Shown here: positions 48,346 through 56,533 of the stretch, piece by piece
Layout of the letters: each line of letters starts with the position of its first letter
Position numbering within the stretch: position 1 is the first letter of the stretch
DNA from: Clostridiales bacterium
Lineage (GTDB): Bacteria; Bacillota; Clostridia; Oscillospirales; Oscillospiraceae
Length of the DNA stretch: 64,000 nt
Assembly (NCBI GenBank): GCA_019418025.1
Contig: DYCR01000003.1
Span: 49,760 to 113,759, forward strand
Reading direction: 5' to 3'
Notes under the pieces: model-generated
What the model saw: only the letters and a program-made list of their open reading frames with translations
What the model was told of the DNA's origin: nothing
Databases searched by the model: none
Position numbers and translations under genes: made by a program

Positions 48346-49566
48346 TCAGGCTTCGTAAATGGGGGAAATTTCCCTCCTGCGCCGCCAGATGGTCCCCCAG
48401 CACACCGCCAGTGTGAATCCGCCGCACACCGTCATGCAGACCCTGAGATCCATCACCTCACCCAAGGTGCCGATGATCAGGGAAAAGATGCCGCCGACGG
48501 TCAGGATCATCACGTTTTCAAAGGCATTCACCCTTGCCCTGTACTCGTCAGGGATGTAGCTCTGGATGGCTGTCTGCCGCATGGTGGCGCTGTTGATCCC
48601 CAAAAATCCGCAGATCCCCCGATTCAGCAGCATCAGCGGATAGGGCAGCCACAGCAGGCTCATGTCCATCATCTCATACACCTGATACACCCCAAAGGAG
48701 AAGGCAAACCGTTTCTTTTTGTCGATTTTCCCCTGATAGCAGAAGGCACCGCCGATGGAGCGCCCCAGAAATTCCGCCACCGAAAACAGGGCGTACATAA
48801 AGCTGGTCATCCCCGGCATAGTCCGGAAAAAGGCCACCAGCAGCGGCCCATAGCCCCGGGCCACACCGTTGGTCACCGCCATGTAGGCATAGATGCTCCG
48901 CAAGCCCCGCTCCTGCCGCAGATAGGCAAATCCGTCCTTCAGATCCTGCCGCCAGAGGGCCGGTGTGTACCGCCGTCCCTGCAAACGGTTCTCCTCCGTC
49001 AGACAGATCCGGCTCTCGATGATCGCCGCCAGGATCGACAGGCTTCCCTGCCCGATCAAGATCCACGCCACCCCGATGGTATCCATCAGCAGGGCTGCCA
49101 CCGGCATCATCAGCACATTCAGCACCGGATACAGCATCCCCGACACGGCATAGCCCTTCTCCTCCAAGCCCTTGGGGATCAGGTTGGGGTAAATGCTGTT
49201 GTACGCCAGAGAATCAAAGCTGCTCAGACAGGACAGCATCAGCGAAAAGCACACATATCCGGCATAGTGAAAGGGGCGGAACAGAAGATACCCCCCTGCC
49301 AGTGCATACAGGATGCCGTTGATCAGATCCCCCGCCACCAAGAAGGGCTTTCGGGGAAAGCGATCCATCCACGGGGCGAAAAAAACGGGGATCAGTAGCC
49401 CCGGGATCATCTGAACCGCCAGAATGACCGCCGCCGCCAGTGTGCTGCCCGTCTGGTCGAACACAAGGAACGACAGGGCAAAGCTCCCCGCAATGGCCCC
49501 CACGGCTCCCAGAGTGGTGGCCGTGATCAGCAGGGAAAAGTTTTTTGTCCAGAGTTTGTTTTCCAA
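48346..49566 (-). CDS. Major facilitator superfamily transporter
   Basis: 406 residues, about 12 membrane helices, of the drug/efflux-like MFS type (NFSLLITATTLGAVGAIAGSFALSF; APWMDRFPRKPFLVAGDLING is the loop 2-3 motif with DRxxRK). Start choice: GAGGTGAT fits the anti-SD perfectly, and the TTG at 49566 lies at the proper distance, while the ATG at 49572 overlaps the SD. It follows the HTH/TPR regulator on the same strand, 83 bases away. Substrate unknown. Confidence 0.87.
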   Translation of the reverse strand: MENKLWTKNFSLLITATTLGAVGAIAGSFALSFLVFDQTGSTLAAAVILAVQMIPGLLIPVFFAPWMDRFPRKPFLVAGDLINGILYALAGGYLLFRPFHYAGYVCFSLMLSCLSSFDSLAYNSIYPNLIPKGLEEKGYAVSGMLYPVLNVLMMPVAALLMDTIGVAWILIGQGSLSILAAIIESRICLTEENRLQGRRYTPALWRQDLKDGFAYLRQERGLRSIYAYMAVTNGVARGYGPLLVAFFRTMPGMTSFMYALFSVAEFLGRSIGGAFCYQGKIDKKKRFAFSFGVYQVYEMMDMSLLWLPYPLMLLNRGICGFLGINSATMRQTAIQSYIPDEYRARVNAFENVMILTVGGIFSLIIGTLGEVMDLRVCMTVCGGFTLAVCWGTIWRRRREISPIYEA

Positions 49567-49649
49567 TGTCATCACCTCATGCATATAGTATAGGCGAATT
49601 GCTAAGGCAATGGCAACAGGACAGTTCTGGGACAATTTTTCAATTATTT

Positions 49650-50807
49650 CTATTTAAAGCGGTAATTTTTATGAAACTCAGGAAATTCCATCATCAGCGC
49701 CGCCACCTGCTTGTACTGCCGGTGATGCTCATACCATTCGATCATCCACGGCATATGGAACAGGCAGTACCCCACAGGCGCATATCGGCGGCACAGGTCG
49801 AAGGTCTCTGTCAGGGTCTTGCCGTAAGCTTCAGAGTCCAGATACTCGGGGTCTGTCAGCCGAAGGCGGACGGTCCGGCACATCCGGCTTTCCAGACCCT
49901 CGGCGGAATGATCCGGCAGTCCCTCGGCCCGATCCAGTGCCGCAAGCCCCTCGCTCCTGCGCCCGAGCTTTTCGCAGCAAACCGCCAGCTTGTGCAGGAC
50001 GATCCGGCTGTCAGAGTCCCTCTGGGTCTGAAAATACGCCATCGCCTCCTCATAGCGCCCTGCCTCGATGCAGGTGGCCGCCGTGTTGTAGCGGATCTCC
50101 TGCAGGACCTCCTCATCGCCAAGGGCTCGGGCCAGTCTGCCTGCGGCGGTATAGTGCCGCTGCATGGAGACAAGGTCATTCAGGTTTGCATAGCAGTTTC
50201 CCATAATGGTCCGGGCCATCAGCATGATCCGGACCCGCCCCTCCTCCGAGGCCAGATCCACCGCCCTGTACATGTATTCCACGGCATGGGCAAAGTCCCC
50301 CTTGTGGTAGCAGGCAAAACCCGCCCCATAATAGGTATAGCTGCACGGACAGAGACCGATGGCCTCCTCCCAAAGCTCCTGCAAAAGCCTCTGGAGCGCC
50401 AACTGCACAGGCTCCATCAGCATCTCAAGCTCCCGATCCAGTGCCGGACCGTTCTCTGCGCAGCGCCTCAGCAGCATGCAGTCCAGACCCAGAGGACTGT
50501 TTTCCCATTTCAAAAAGCCTTCACTCCCCACAAGGGCCTCAAGCAGCTGCTTTTCTCCGGAAAACAGCAGATCATACCCCTCTTGAACGGGACCGGAGCC
50601 TTCCTCACTGCCGTTCCAGCAGATCCCCAGACGGGCAAACAGGAGCCGAAGGATCTCCTCCGACGGCTCTGCCTTCCCCTGCTCGATCTTTGACAGGTAC
50701 GAGGCCGTGCAGATCTCCCTGCACAGCCCCTCCTGACTCCAATTTTTCTCCAGTCTTGTCCTGCGGATCATAAAAGATGCATAGTTCATCGCCAATTCAG
50801 CCACCAT
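49650..50807 (-). CDS. HTH (XRE-type) regulator with TPR-like domain
   Basis: 385 residues. N-terminal HTH (about 15-60: RLEKNWSQEGLCREICTASY followed by LSKIEQGKAEPS), then about 300 helical residues with repeats of TPR style (AHAVEYMYRAVDLASEEG, ALGDEEVLQEIRYNTAA, EEAMAYFQTQ). This is the Rgg/PlcR-like layout, in which the repeat domain often binds a signalling peptide. The start is ambiguous: ATG 50807 touches GAGGAG; GTG 50804, TTG 50795 and ATG 50789 are alternatives. It probably controls the MFS gene downstream. Confidence 0.85.
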   Translation of the reverse strand: MVAELAMNYASFMIRRTRLEKNWSQEGLCREICTASYLSKIEQGKAEPSEEILRLLFARLGICWNGSEEGSGPVQEGYDLLFSGEKQLLEALVGSEGFLKWENSPLGLDCMLLRRCAENGPALDRELEMLMEPVQLALQRLLQELWEEAIGLCPCSYTYYGAGFACYHKGDFAHAVEYMYRAVDLASEEGRVRIMLMARTIMGNCYANLNDLVSMQRHYTAAGRLARALGDEEVLQEIRYNTAATCIEAGRYEEAMAYFQTQRDSDSRIVLHKLAVCCEKLGRRSEGLAALDRAEGLPDHSAEGLESRMCRTVRLRLTDPEYLDSEAYGKTLTETFDLCRRYAPVGYCLFHMPWMIEWYEHHRQYKQVAALMMEFPEFHKNYRFK

Positions 50808-50844
50808 CTCCTCTTTTCCCTGTCCCCCGAGGGATGCCCTCGGC

Positions 50845-51867
50845 TTATACGTTGGGGATCTGCTTTAACTGAGCGTCCAGTCCGTCGATGACCGCCTCCG
50901 GGATTCGGGCAAAGCGCATCACCGCCCTCAGAGTCACCCGCTGAACGCTGTTGAGCAGCTCCTCGGATTCGGCATCCTCCCCCGTGGCCTCGGCATAACG
51001 CTCCATCAGGGGCTTGAGCAGGTCAGCGGCCTCAGGCTTGGTCAGCAGATACCCCAGCGTGCATCTGGCCGACAGGGTCGGCTCCCAATCCCCTGTGAAG
51101 TAGCGGCTGCATCTAGGCTCGGACAGCCCGCCGGCCTCAAAATCCCCCAGCATATCCTTCAGCCACTCCACGCTGTCCTCCACCCATCCGGACACCCGGC
51201 TGCAAACGGGAACCGACGGCTCCTGCACAGCGGAGTTGCACACCGAGACGCCGTGGGGGCCGTAGGCATAGACGTGGCTCTCAAAGGCGATGTTGGCCTT
51301 GGACAGGGCCGCCATAAATTCGATGGTATTGTCCACGCTCACAAGCTCATCGTTGCGGGTGGCGAACAAGAAGCAGGGGCAGGTATCCCTGTCCACGTAC
51401 TTTGCGGTGTCAGGGGCGCCCATATTGCAATTTTTGATATCCTCTCCCGTTGCCGGATATCCCAAAATCGCCGCATCGGGGCGGTTTTTCGACATGGTCG
51501 CCGCAGCCGCCGCCAGATGTCCGCCGGCAGAGAAGCCGATCACCGCAATCTTGTCTGCATAAATGCCCCACTCCTCGGCACGGCTGCGGATCAGCGCCAT
51601 GGCCTGATCGTAGTCCTCCAGAGGATTGGGCCACTGTCTGTGCTGAGCCACCGAGTACCGCAGGATAAAGGTCTGAAAACCGTGGTGCATGTAAGCTGCC
51701 GCCACGGGATCGGCCTCTCGGTCAGAGCAGTATTGATAGCCTCCGCCGGGCAGGATCAGGATCGCCGGGCGCTTGGTCACATAAGAAAAATGTCCCCCCA
51801 CGCTTTGGATGTAGCAGGTGAGCGTCACGTTCCGTTCCTCATTCAACACCAGTACCTCTTGTTTCAT
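50845..51867 (-). CDS. Alpha/beta hydrolase (esterase/acetylxylan esterase-like)
   Basis: 340 residues. The first 245 form an alpha/beta hydrolase: ILPGGGYQYCSDREADP oxyanion region, nucleophile Ser in GFSAGGH (GxSxG), Asp in ATRNDELVSVD and His in YGPHG. The last 95 residues add a helical domain (LTKPEAADLLKPLMERYAEA) that I do not recognise. No signal peptide. The ATG at 51867 follows AAAGGAG. First gene of a probable esterase-regulator-transporter operon. Confidence 0.87.
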   Translation of the reverse strand: MKQEVLVLNEERNVTLTCYIQSVGGHFSYVTKRPAILILPGGGYQYCSDREADPVAAAYMHHGFQTFILRYSVAQHRQWPNPLEDYDQAMALIRSRAEEWGIYADKIAVIGFSAGGHLAAAAATMSKNRPDAAILGYPATGEDIKNCNMGAPDTAKYVDRDTCPCFLFATRNDELVSVDNTIEFMAALSKANIAFESHVYAYGPHGVSVCNSAVQEPSVPVCSRVSGWVEDSVEWLKDMLGDFEAGGLSEPRCSRYFTGDWEPTLSARCTLGYLLTKPEAADLLKPLMERYAEATGEDAESEELLNSVQRVTLRAVMRFARIPEAVIDGLDAQLKQIPNV

Positions 51868-51896
51868 ATACACTGCTCCTTTCGAGATTTTTCTAT

Positions 51897-51925
51897 ATTA
51901 TAGTGCATCAAAATCCCGAATGCAA
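51897..51925 (-). promoter_or_regulatory. Promoter of the esterase operon
   Basis: Minus strand: TTGCAT (51920-51925), 17-base spacer, TATAAT (51897-51902). Confidence 0.8.
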
Positions 51926-51953
51926 CGGATAATCCGCGGCTTTTGCCCAAAAA

Positions 51954-51982
51954 ATCCCCGACACCAAAAGGGTGTCGGGGAT
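51954..51982 (-). terminator. Terminator of the aminotransferase gene
   Basis: Stem ATCCCCGACACC/GGTGTCGGGGAT, loop of five, then TTTTTTGGG on the minus strand. Confidence 0.9.
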
Positions 51983-51988
51983 AAAAAG

Positions 51989-53200
51989 TCAAGCCTGATG
52001 ATAGCCGTCTAAAAACTCGCCCATGCGCACCATGGCATCGTGCAGGCGCTGGGCCTCCGGCAGCATGACGATGCGGAAATGATCCGGCTCGGCCCAGTCA
52101 AAGCCGCTGCCGGGAACCACCAGAATGTTGGTACCCATCAGCAGATCCTTGGCAAACTGCTTGTCATTGGTGATGCCGAATTTCTTCACATCCAGTCGGG
52201 GGAACACATAAAACGCCGCATGGTTGCGGACGCAGGATACGCCGTCGATCTGGGAAAGCACGTCAAGACACGCCTTCCGCTGCTCAAAGATCCTGCCCCC
52301 GGGGCGGACCATGGATGCAGGGGTCTCCGGGTCATCCAGTGCCGCAGGGATCACCAGCTGGGCCAGTGCATTGGCGCACAGGCGCATGGAATTGAGCTGA
52401 ACGATGCCGTTTCGGTACTGCTGTGTATTCTCCCGAGGACCGCTGATAACCATCCACCCGCAGCGGTAGCCGCACAGGCAGTGGGACTTGGACAGGCCGT
52501 TCATGGTGATGACCGTCAGATCCGGCGCCAGAGAGGCCGTGGACACATGCTCCAGACCGTCCATCACCAGACGGTCGTAGATCTCGTCGGAAAACACGAT
52601 CAGATCATGCTCCCGTGCCACCTGAAGCATCTGGCGCAGGACCTCCGTGTCATACAGCACGCCGGTGGGGTTGTTGGGGTTGATGATGACCATAGCCCGG
52701 GTCTTGCAGGTGATCTTGCTGAGCAGGTCTGCCACATCGGGGTTCCAGTCAGAGGCCTCGTCACAGCGGTAAAACACCGGCTTTGCCCCTGCCAGCAGGA
52801 TGGTGTTGCTCCACAGGGAATAGTTCGGCGTGGGGACCAGAACCTCATCCCCGGGATTCAGCAGGGGCAGCAGCGCAAAGCTCACCACCTCGCTGACGCC
52901 GTTTCCGATGAACACGTCCTGAGGCTCCACTCCCTCGATGCCCTTGCTGCGGGAATAACGGGCGATGGCATCTCTTGCCTCAGGCATGCCCTGAAAATCA
53001 CAGTAGGCCACGCCCTCTGCCTCTCTGCCCTCGATTGCCTTGCGAATGCTCTCAGGCAGTGAAAATCCAAATGCTGCCGGATTTCCTGTATTAAGTCTCA
53101 AGACATCGATTCCGCTTTGGTGCATCTTCACAGCCTGACGATACAGCTCGCCTCGAATGTCTGAATGGATATGCTCCATTCGGTCAGCTAAGTGAATCAA
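51989..53200 (-). CDS. Aminotransferase class I/II (alanine-forming type)
   Basis: 403-residue PLP enzyme resembling AlaA/AlaT, which makes alanine from pyruvate and glutamate. RLNTGNPAAFGFSLPESI start, NPNNPTGVLYD, SDEIYDRLVMDG and the PLP lysine K238 in GLSKSHCLCGYRCGWM. TTG start at 53200 ten bases after GGGAG. It stands alone, with a candidate operator upstream. Its nearness to the dlt-like operon (alanine use) may be meaningful but is inference. Confidence 0.92.
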   Translation of the reverse strand: MIHLADRMEHIHSDIRGELYRQAVKMHQSGIDVLRLNTGNPAAFGFSLPESIRKAIEGREAEGVAYCDFQGMPEARDAIARYSRSKGIEGVEPQDVFIGNGVSEVVSFALLPLLNPGDEVLVPTPNYSLWSNTILLAGAKPVFYRCDEASDWNPDVADLLSKITCKTRAMVIINPNNPTGVLYDTEVLRQMLQVAREHDLIVFSDEIYDRLVMDGLEHVSTASLAPDLTVITMNGLSKSHCLCGYRCGWMVISGPRENTQQYRNGIVQLNSMRLCANALAQLVIPAALDDPETPASMVRPGGRIFEQRKACLDVLSQIDGVSCVRNHAAFYVFPRLDVKKFGITNDKQFAKDLLMGTNILVVPGSGFDWAEPDHFRIVMLPEAQRLHDAMVRMGEFLDGYHQA

Positions 53201-53229
53201 GTATATACATCTCCCAAAAAATTTTAATT

Positions 53230-53252
53230 CAGTGCATTTTGAATATGCACTG
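53230..53252. promoter_or_regulatory. Inverted repeat upstream of the aminotransferase gene
   Basis: CAGTGCAT-TTTGAAT-ATGCACTG, perfect eight-base arms, 30 bases before the TTG start and directly downstream of a minus-strand TAGAAT (53255-53260). Candidate operator. Confidence 0.5.
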
Positions 53253-53401
53253 TTATTCTATCAGATTTTTCCCCAAAAAGAAAGGTCATATTACCAATTC
53301 CCTCATAATCCCTCCTCTATCACGGACGCTCCTGATGCCTCGGGCGAAGCCTTGGGTTTATTAATATTTGTTGAAGAATTCTCAATTCCCGGCGGGCATT
53401 C

Positions 53402-53430
53402 TTGATTCAGAGGGGGATATGTGGTACAAT
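53402..53430 (+). promoter_or_regulatory. Promoter of the dlt-like operon
   Basis: TTGATT, 17-base spacer, TACAAT (53425-53430), 32 bases before the first gene. Confidence 0.72.
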
Positions 53431-53462
53431 TCCTACATAAAATGCAGACAGGAGGGTGTATT

Positions 53463-54116
53463 ATGTTTCTCAATATCCACGGCAGGCAGATCCATTATGA
53501 CAAGCGCGGAACAGGTCAGCCAATCATTTTGCTTCACGGCAACGGCGAAAACCTGTCCATTTTCAAAGAATGCACCGACCTGCTGCAGCGTTTTTTCACC
53601 GTTTATTCCGTGGACCTTGCCGGACACGGCAGGAGCTACCACCCCGATGAGCTGCACTACGAGACCCATGCATCGGATATCTATGCATTCATCCAGTCTC
53701 TGGGCCTGCAAAAGCCCGTCCTCTACGGCTTCAGCGACGGGGGGATCGTGGGGCTGATCCTTGCAAGCAAATATCCGTCCCTGCTGTCCAAGCTGATCGT
53801 CAGCGGCGTGAACATCCACCCCTACGGGCTGAAGTCCATCAACCGGCTGACCACGAAAATGCGGTATCTGGCGACCAAGTCCAAAAAGGCATGGATGATG
53901 CTGGCCGAGCCTAACATCACCCGAAAGGACCTTGCAAAAATCAAGATCCCCACCTTTCTGACCGTGGGAGAATTTGACTGCATCCGTCTGGCCCACACCA
54001 AATTCATCTGCAAGCACATCAAAAACTGCCGCCTGCGGATCTTCAAGAACCATCTGCACGGCAGCTATGTGATCCACTCAAAGCAGATCGCCGAATACAT
54101 TTTGGCCCTTTCCTGA
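53463..54116 (+). CDS. Alpha/beta hydrolase
   Basis: 217 residues: PIILLHGNGENLSIF oxyanion region, VDLAGHGRS, nucleophile Ser in YGFSDGGI (GxSxG), Asp in VGEFDCI and His in NHLHGSYVIHS. No signal peptide. The ATG at 53463 has GGAGGGTG in front. First gene of the dlt-like operon, seven bases before the phosphopantetheinyl transferase. A thioesterase-like proofreading role for the carrier protein is conceivable, but nothing in the sequence proves it. Confidence 0.87.
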   Translation: MFLNIHGRQIHYDKRGTGQPIILLHGNGENLSIFKECTDLLQRFFTVYSVDLAGHGRSYHPDELHYETHASDIYAFIQSLGLQKPVLYGFSDGGIVGLILASKYPSLLSKLIVSGVNIHPYGLKSINRLTTKMRYLATKSKKAWMMLAEPNITRKDLAKIKIPTFLTVGEFDCIRLAHTKFICKHIKNCRLRIFKNHLHGSYVIHSKQIAEYILALS

Positions 54117-54122
54117 GCAGCT

Positions 54123-54797
54123 ATGAAACAGATCCTGCTGATTTCGGATTTTCTTTCGCTGTTTCAGCAAATTTCCCCAGATTTTGCACCGGAGGGGGAA
54201 CGAAAGGCCCGGGCAGACACCCTCTGCACCGACCTTGAACGGCAGCGGTTCCTCGCCGCCGAGTGGTTCACCTATTCCCTGTGCCGCCGCAGCTTCGGCA
54301 TCGGCGATGACCGCATCCTCGGTCCCGCCGCCCAAAAGCCCCGCTTTCGACTCCATCACCACGTCAGCTTCAGCCGCTCCTACTGCGCCGACAGCCTGCT
54401 GATCGCCGCAGAGGACCACGCCGAAATCGGCGCCGACTGTGAGAGCATCAAGCCCGCTGACGATGCCGTGATGAAATATTTTTTTACCCGGAATGAACGA
54501 TACTTTGTGAAAAACGCCCGACGGCCGGATGCCGCCTTCACCCTGATTTGGACCCGAAAGGAAAGCTATGTCAAATGCATCGGCGCAGGCCTGCAATTCC
54601 CATGGCACCTGCTGGATGTGACCCCGAGACAGGACTTTCCCCCATCCCCGCAGACTGATCATGTCAGAGATCACTGGATCACCAGTTATCTCGCAGATAA
54701 TATGGTATTATCGATATGCAGTACCCGCAGCGACGGATTCCCCTCGGTAATACAGGAATGGAGCCCAGATGAAAAAGACAATCGCAGATTATTTTGA
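54123..54797 (+). CDS. 4'-phosphopantetheinyl transferase (Sfp family)
   Basis: Attaches phosphopantetheine from CoA to the serine of a carrier protein. 224 residues with the two family motifs: EIGADCE (101-107, metal-binding Asp105 and Glu107) and WTRKESYVK (143-151). HHHVSFSRS precedes. Its 3' end overlaps the DltA-like gene by 29 bases. The location next to the carrier-protein gene at 56301 strongly suggests that this is its dedicated activating enzyme. Confidence 0.9.
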   Translation: MKQILLISDFLSLFQQISPDFAPEGERKARADTLCTDLERQRFLAAEWFTYSLCRRSFGIGDDRILGPAAQKPRFRLHHHVSFSRSYCADSLLIAAEDHAEIGADCESIKPADDAVMKYFFTRNERYFVKNARRPDAAFTLIWTRKESYVKCIGAGLQFPWHLLDVTPRQDFPPSPQTDHVRDHWITSYLADNMVLSICSTRSDGFPSVIQEWSPDEKDNRRLF

Positions 54798-56286
54798 ACA
54801 GACCGCAGCTGCCTATCCCCATAACATCGCCTTGGGCGATGGCGACAGCCAGCTGACCTACGGTCAGATGCGCACCGACGCAAGACGCCTTGCAAGCCGG
54901 ATCGCCGCCGAGGGCATCCGCAGACAGCCCATCGCCCTGCTGATGAAGCGCAGCGTCCGTCTGCCGGTGGCCATGATGAGCGTGCTGTACAGCGGCAGCT
55001 TTTACGTGGTGCTGGATTTTGAATCCCCCCGTCAGCGCATCGAGAAGATCCTCACCACCCTGTCCCCGGCGATGATCGTGTACGAGTCGGAGTTTCAGGC
55101 GACGGCAGAATCCTTTGACCCCTCCATCAAGCTGCTGTGCTATGAGCAGGCCATGGAGTCGTCTCAGGAAGATGAGGGGCTGCTTGCCCGGATTCAGCAG
55201 TCCGCCACCGCCCAAGACCCCGCCTATGCCCTGTTCACCTCCGGCTCTACCGGAGTGCCAAAGGGCGCACTGCTGACCAACCAGAATGTCATCAGCTACA
55301 TCCACTGGTTCACCGATTGCTTCGGCATCGGCAGCCATACGGTGTTCGGCTCTCAGACATCCCTGTATTTCAGCATGTCCGTGTCGGATTTTTACGGCAG
55401 CATGTTTACAGGTGCCGCCTACCAGATGATCCCCAAGACATATTTTGCATTTCCGGCAAAGCTGATCTCCTTTATGGAGCAGCGAAAGGTGAACACCATC
55501 TACTGGGTACCCTCGGCTCTGGGCATCGTGGCAAAATTCGACCTTTTCAAGTATTGCCTGCCCGGCTCCCTCACCACCGTGCTGTTTGCCGGAGAGGTGA
55601 TGCCCGTCAAGTACCTGAACTACTGGCGGCGGTATCTGCCGGAGGTTACCTACGCAAACCTCTTCGGACCCACCGAGACCACCGACATCTGTGCATACTA
55701 TGTGGTGGATCGGGCGTTTGAGGAAAGCCAGTCCCTGCCCATCGGCATCCCCTGCGGCAACTGCCGCCTGCTGATTCTGGATGAGCAGGGTCGAGAGGTG
55801 ACCGATGACGGCGTGGGCGAGCTGTATGTGGGCGGCCCCTTTGTGGCAAGCGGCTACTACGGCAATCCCGAAAAGACCGCAGAGGCCTTTGTTCAGGACC
55901 CCCTGCAAAGCAGCTACCCCGAGATCGTCTACCGCACCGGAGATCTGGTCCACCGCAACCGCTTCGGCGAGCTTGAGTACGTGGGACGCAAGGACTTCCA
56001 GATCAAGCATCTGGGCTACCGCATCGAGCCAAGCGAGATCGAGACGGCGCTGAACACCGTGGAGCATGTGGAGCTGACGGTGTGCGTGTACGACGCAAAG
56101 GCAGATCTGCTGCTGTTGGCCTATGAAAGCCAAAAGCAGCTGGATACCCAGTTGGACGAGGCCGCAAAGGCATCCCTGCCCCACTACATGCAGCCGTCCA
56201 AATTCCGTCGGTTTGATGCCTTCCCCAAAAATGCCAACGGAAAAATTGACCGCAAAGCCATTTTACAAATCATGCTAGAAGGATAA
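54769..56286 (+). CDS. dltA: D-alanine--carrier protein ligase-like adenylation enzyme (DltA-like)
   Basis: Adenylates an amino acid, expected D-alanine, and loads it on the carrier protein. 505 residues, normal for DltA. ALFTSGSTGVPKGALL (155-170, ATP-binding), YANLFGPTETTDIC, YRTGDLVHR and the C-terminal catalytic lysine region NANGKIDRKA. Operon context with carrier protein, MBOAT and SGNH proteins supports DltA over an isolated amino-acid adenylase. Specificity for D-alanine is by family only. Confidence 0.88.
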   Translation: MKKTIADYFEQTAAAYPHNIALGDGDSQLTYGQMRTDARRLASRIAAEGIRRQPIALLMKRSVRLPVAMMSVLYSGSFYVVLDFESPRQRIEKILTTLSPAMIVYESEFQATAESFDPSIKLLCYEQAMESSQEDEGLLARIQQSATAQDPAYALFTSGSTGVPKGALLTNQNVISYIHWFTDCFGIGSHTVFGSQTSLYFSMSVSDFYGSMFTGAAYQMIPKTYFAFPAKLISFMEQRKVNTIYWVPSALGIVAKFDLFKYCLPGSLTTVLFAGEVMPVKYLNYWRRYLPEVTYANLFGPTETTDICAYYVVDRAFEESQSLPIGIPCGNCRLLILDEQGREVTDDGVGELYVGGPFVASGYYGNPEKTAEAFVQDPLQSSYPEIVYRTGDLVHRNRFGELEYVGRKDFQIKHLGYRIEPSEIETALNTVEHVELTVCVYDAKADLLLLAYESQKQLDTQLDEAAKASLPHYMQPSKFRRFDAFPKNANGKIDRKAILQIMLEG

Positions 56287-56300
56287 CGGAGGAAATCACC

Positions 56301-56528
56301 ATGGAAAGAATTTACGCACTGTTAGAGAAGATCATCCCCAACGCAGACTTTAAGACCGCAACCGATCTGGTTGATTCTAAGGTCCTGACCTCCCTGAACA
56401 TCGTAAAGCTGGTCGCCGCTCTGAACGACGAGTTTGACATCGAGATCACCCCCCTGCACCTGCTGCCGGAGAATTTCAACTCCGTTGACAGCATGTGGGC
56501 CTTGGTTCAGCAGCTGGATGGGGAGTAA
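56301..56528 (+). CDS. dltC: Acyl/D-alanyl carrier protein (DltC-like)
   Basis: 75-residue helical carrier protein with the phosphopantetheine serine at position 26 (ATDLVDSKVLTSLNIV). It receives the activated group from the DltA-like enzyme and passes it to the membrane transferase. Fourteen bases after dltA, five bases before the MBOAT gene. Confidence 0.88.
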   Translation: MERIYALLEKIIPNADFKTATDLVDSKVLTSLNIVKLVAALNDEFDIEITPLHLLPENFNSVDSMWALVQQLDGE

Positions 56529-56533
56529 GCATC

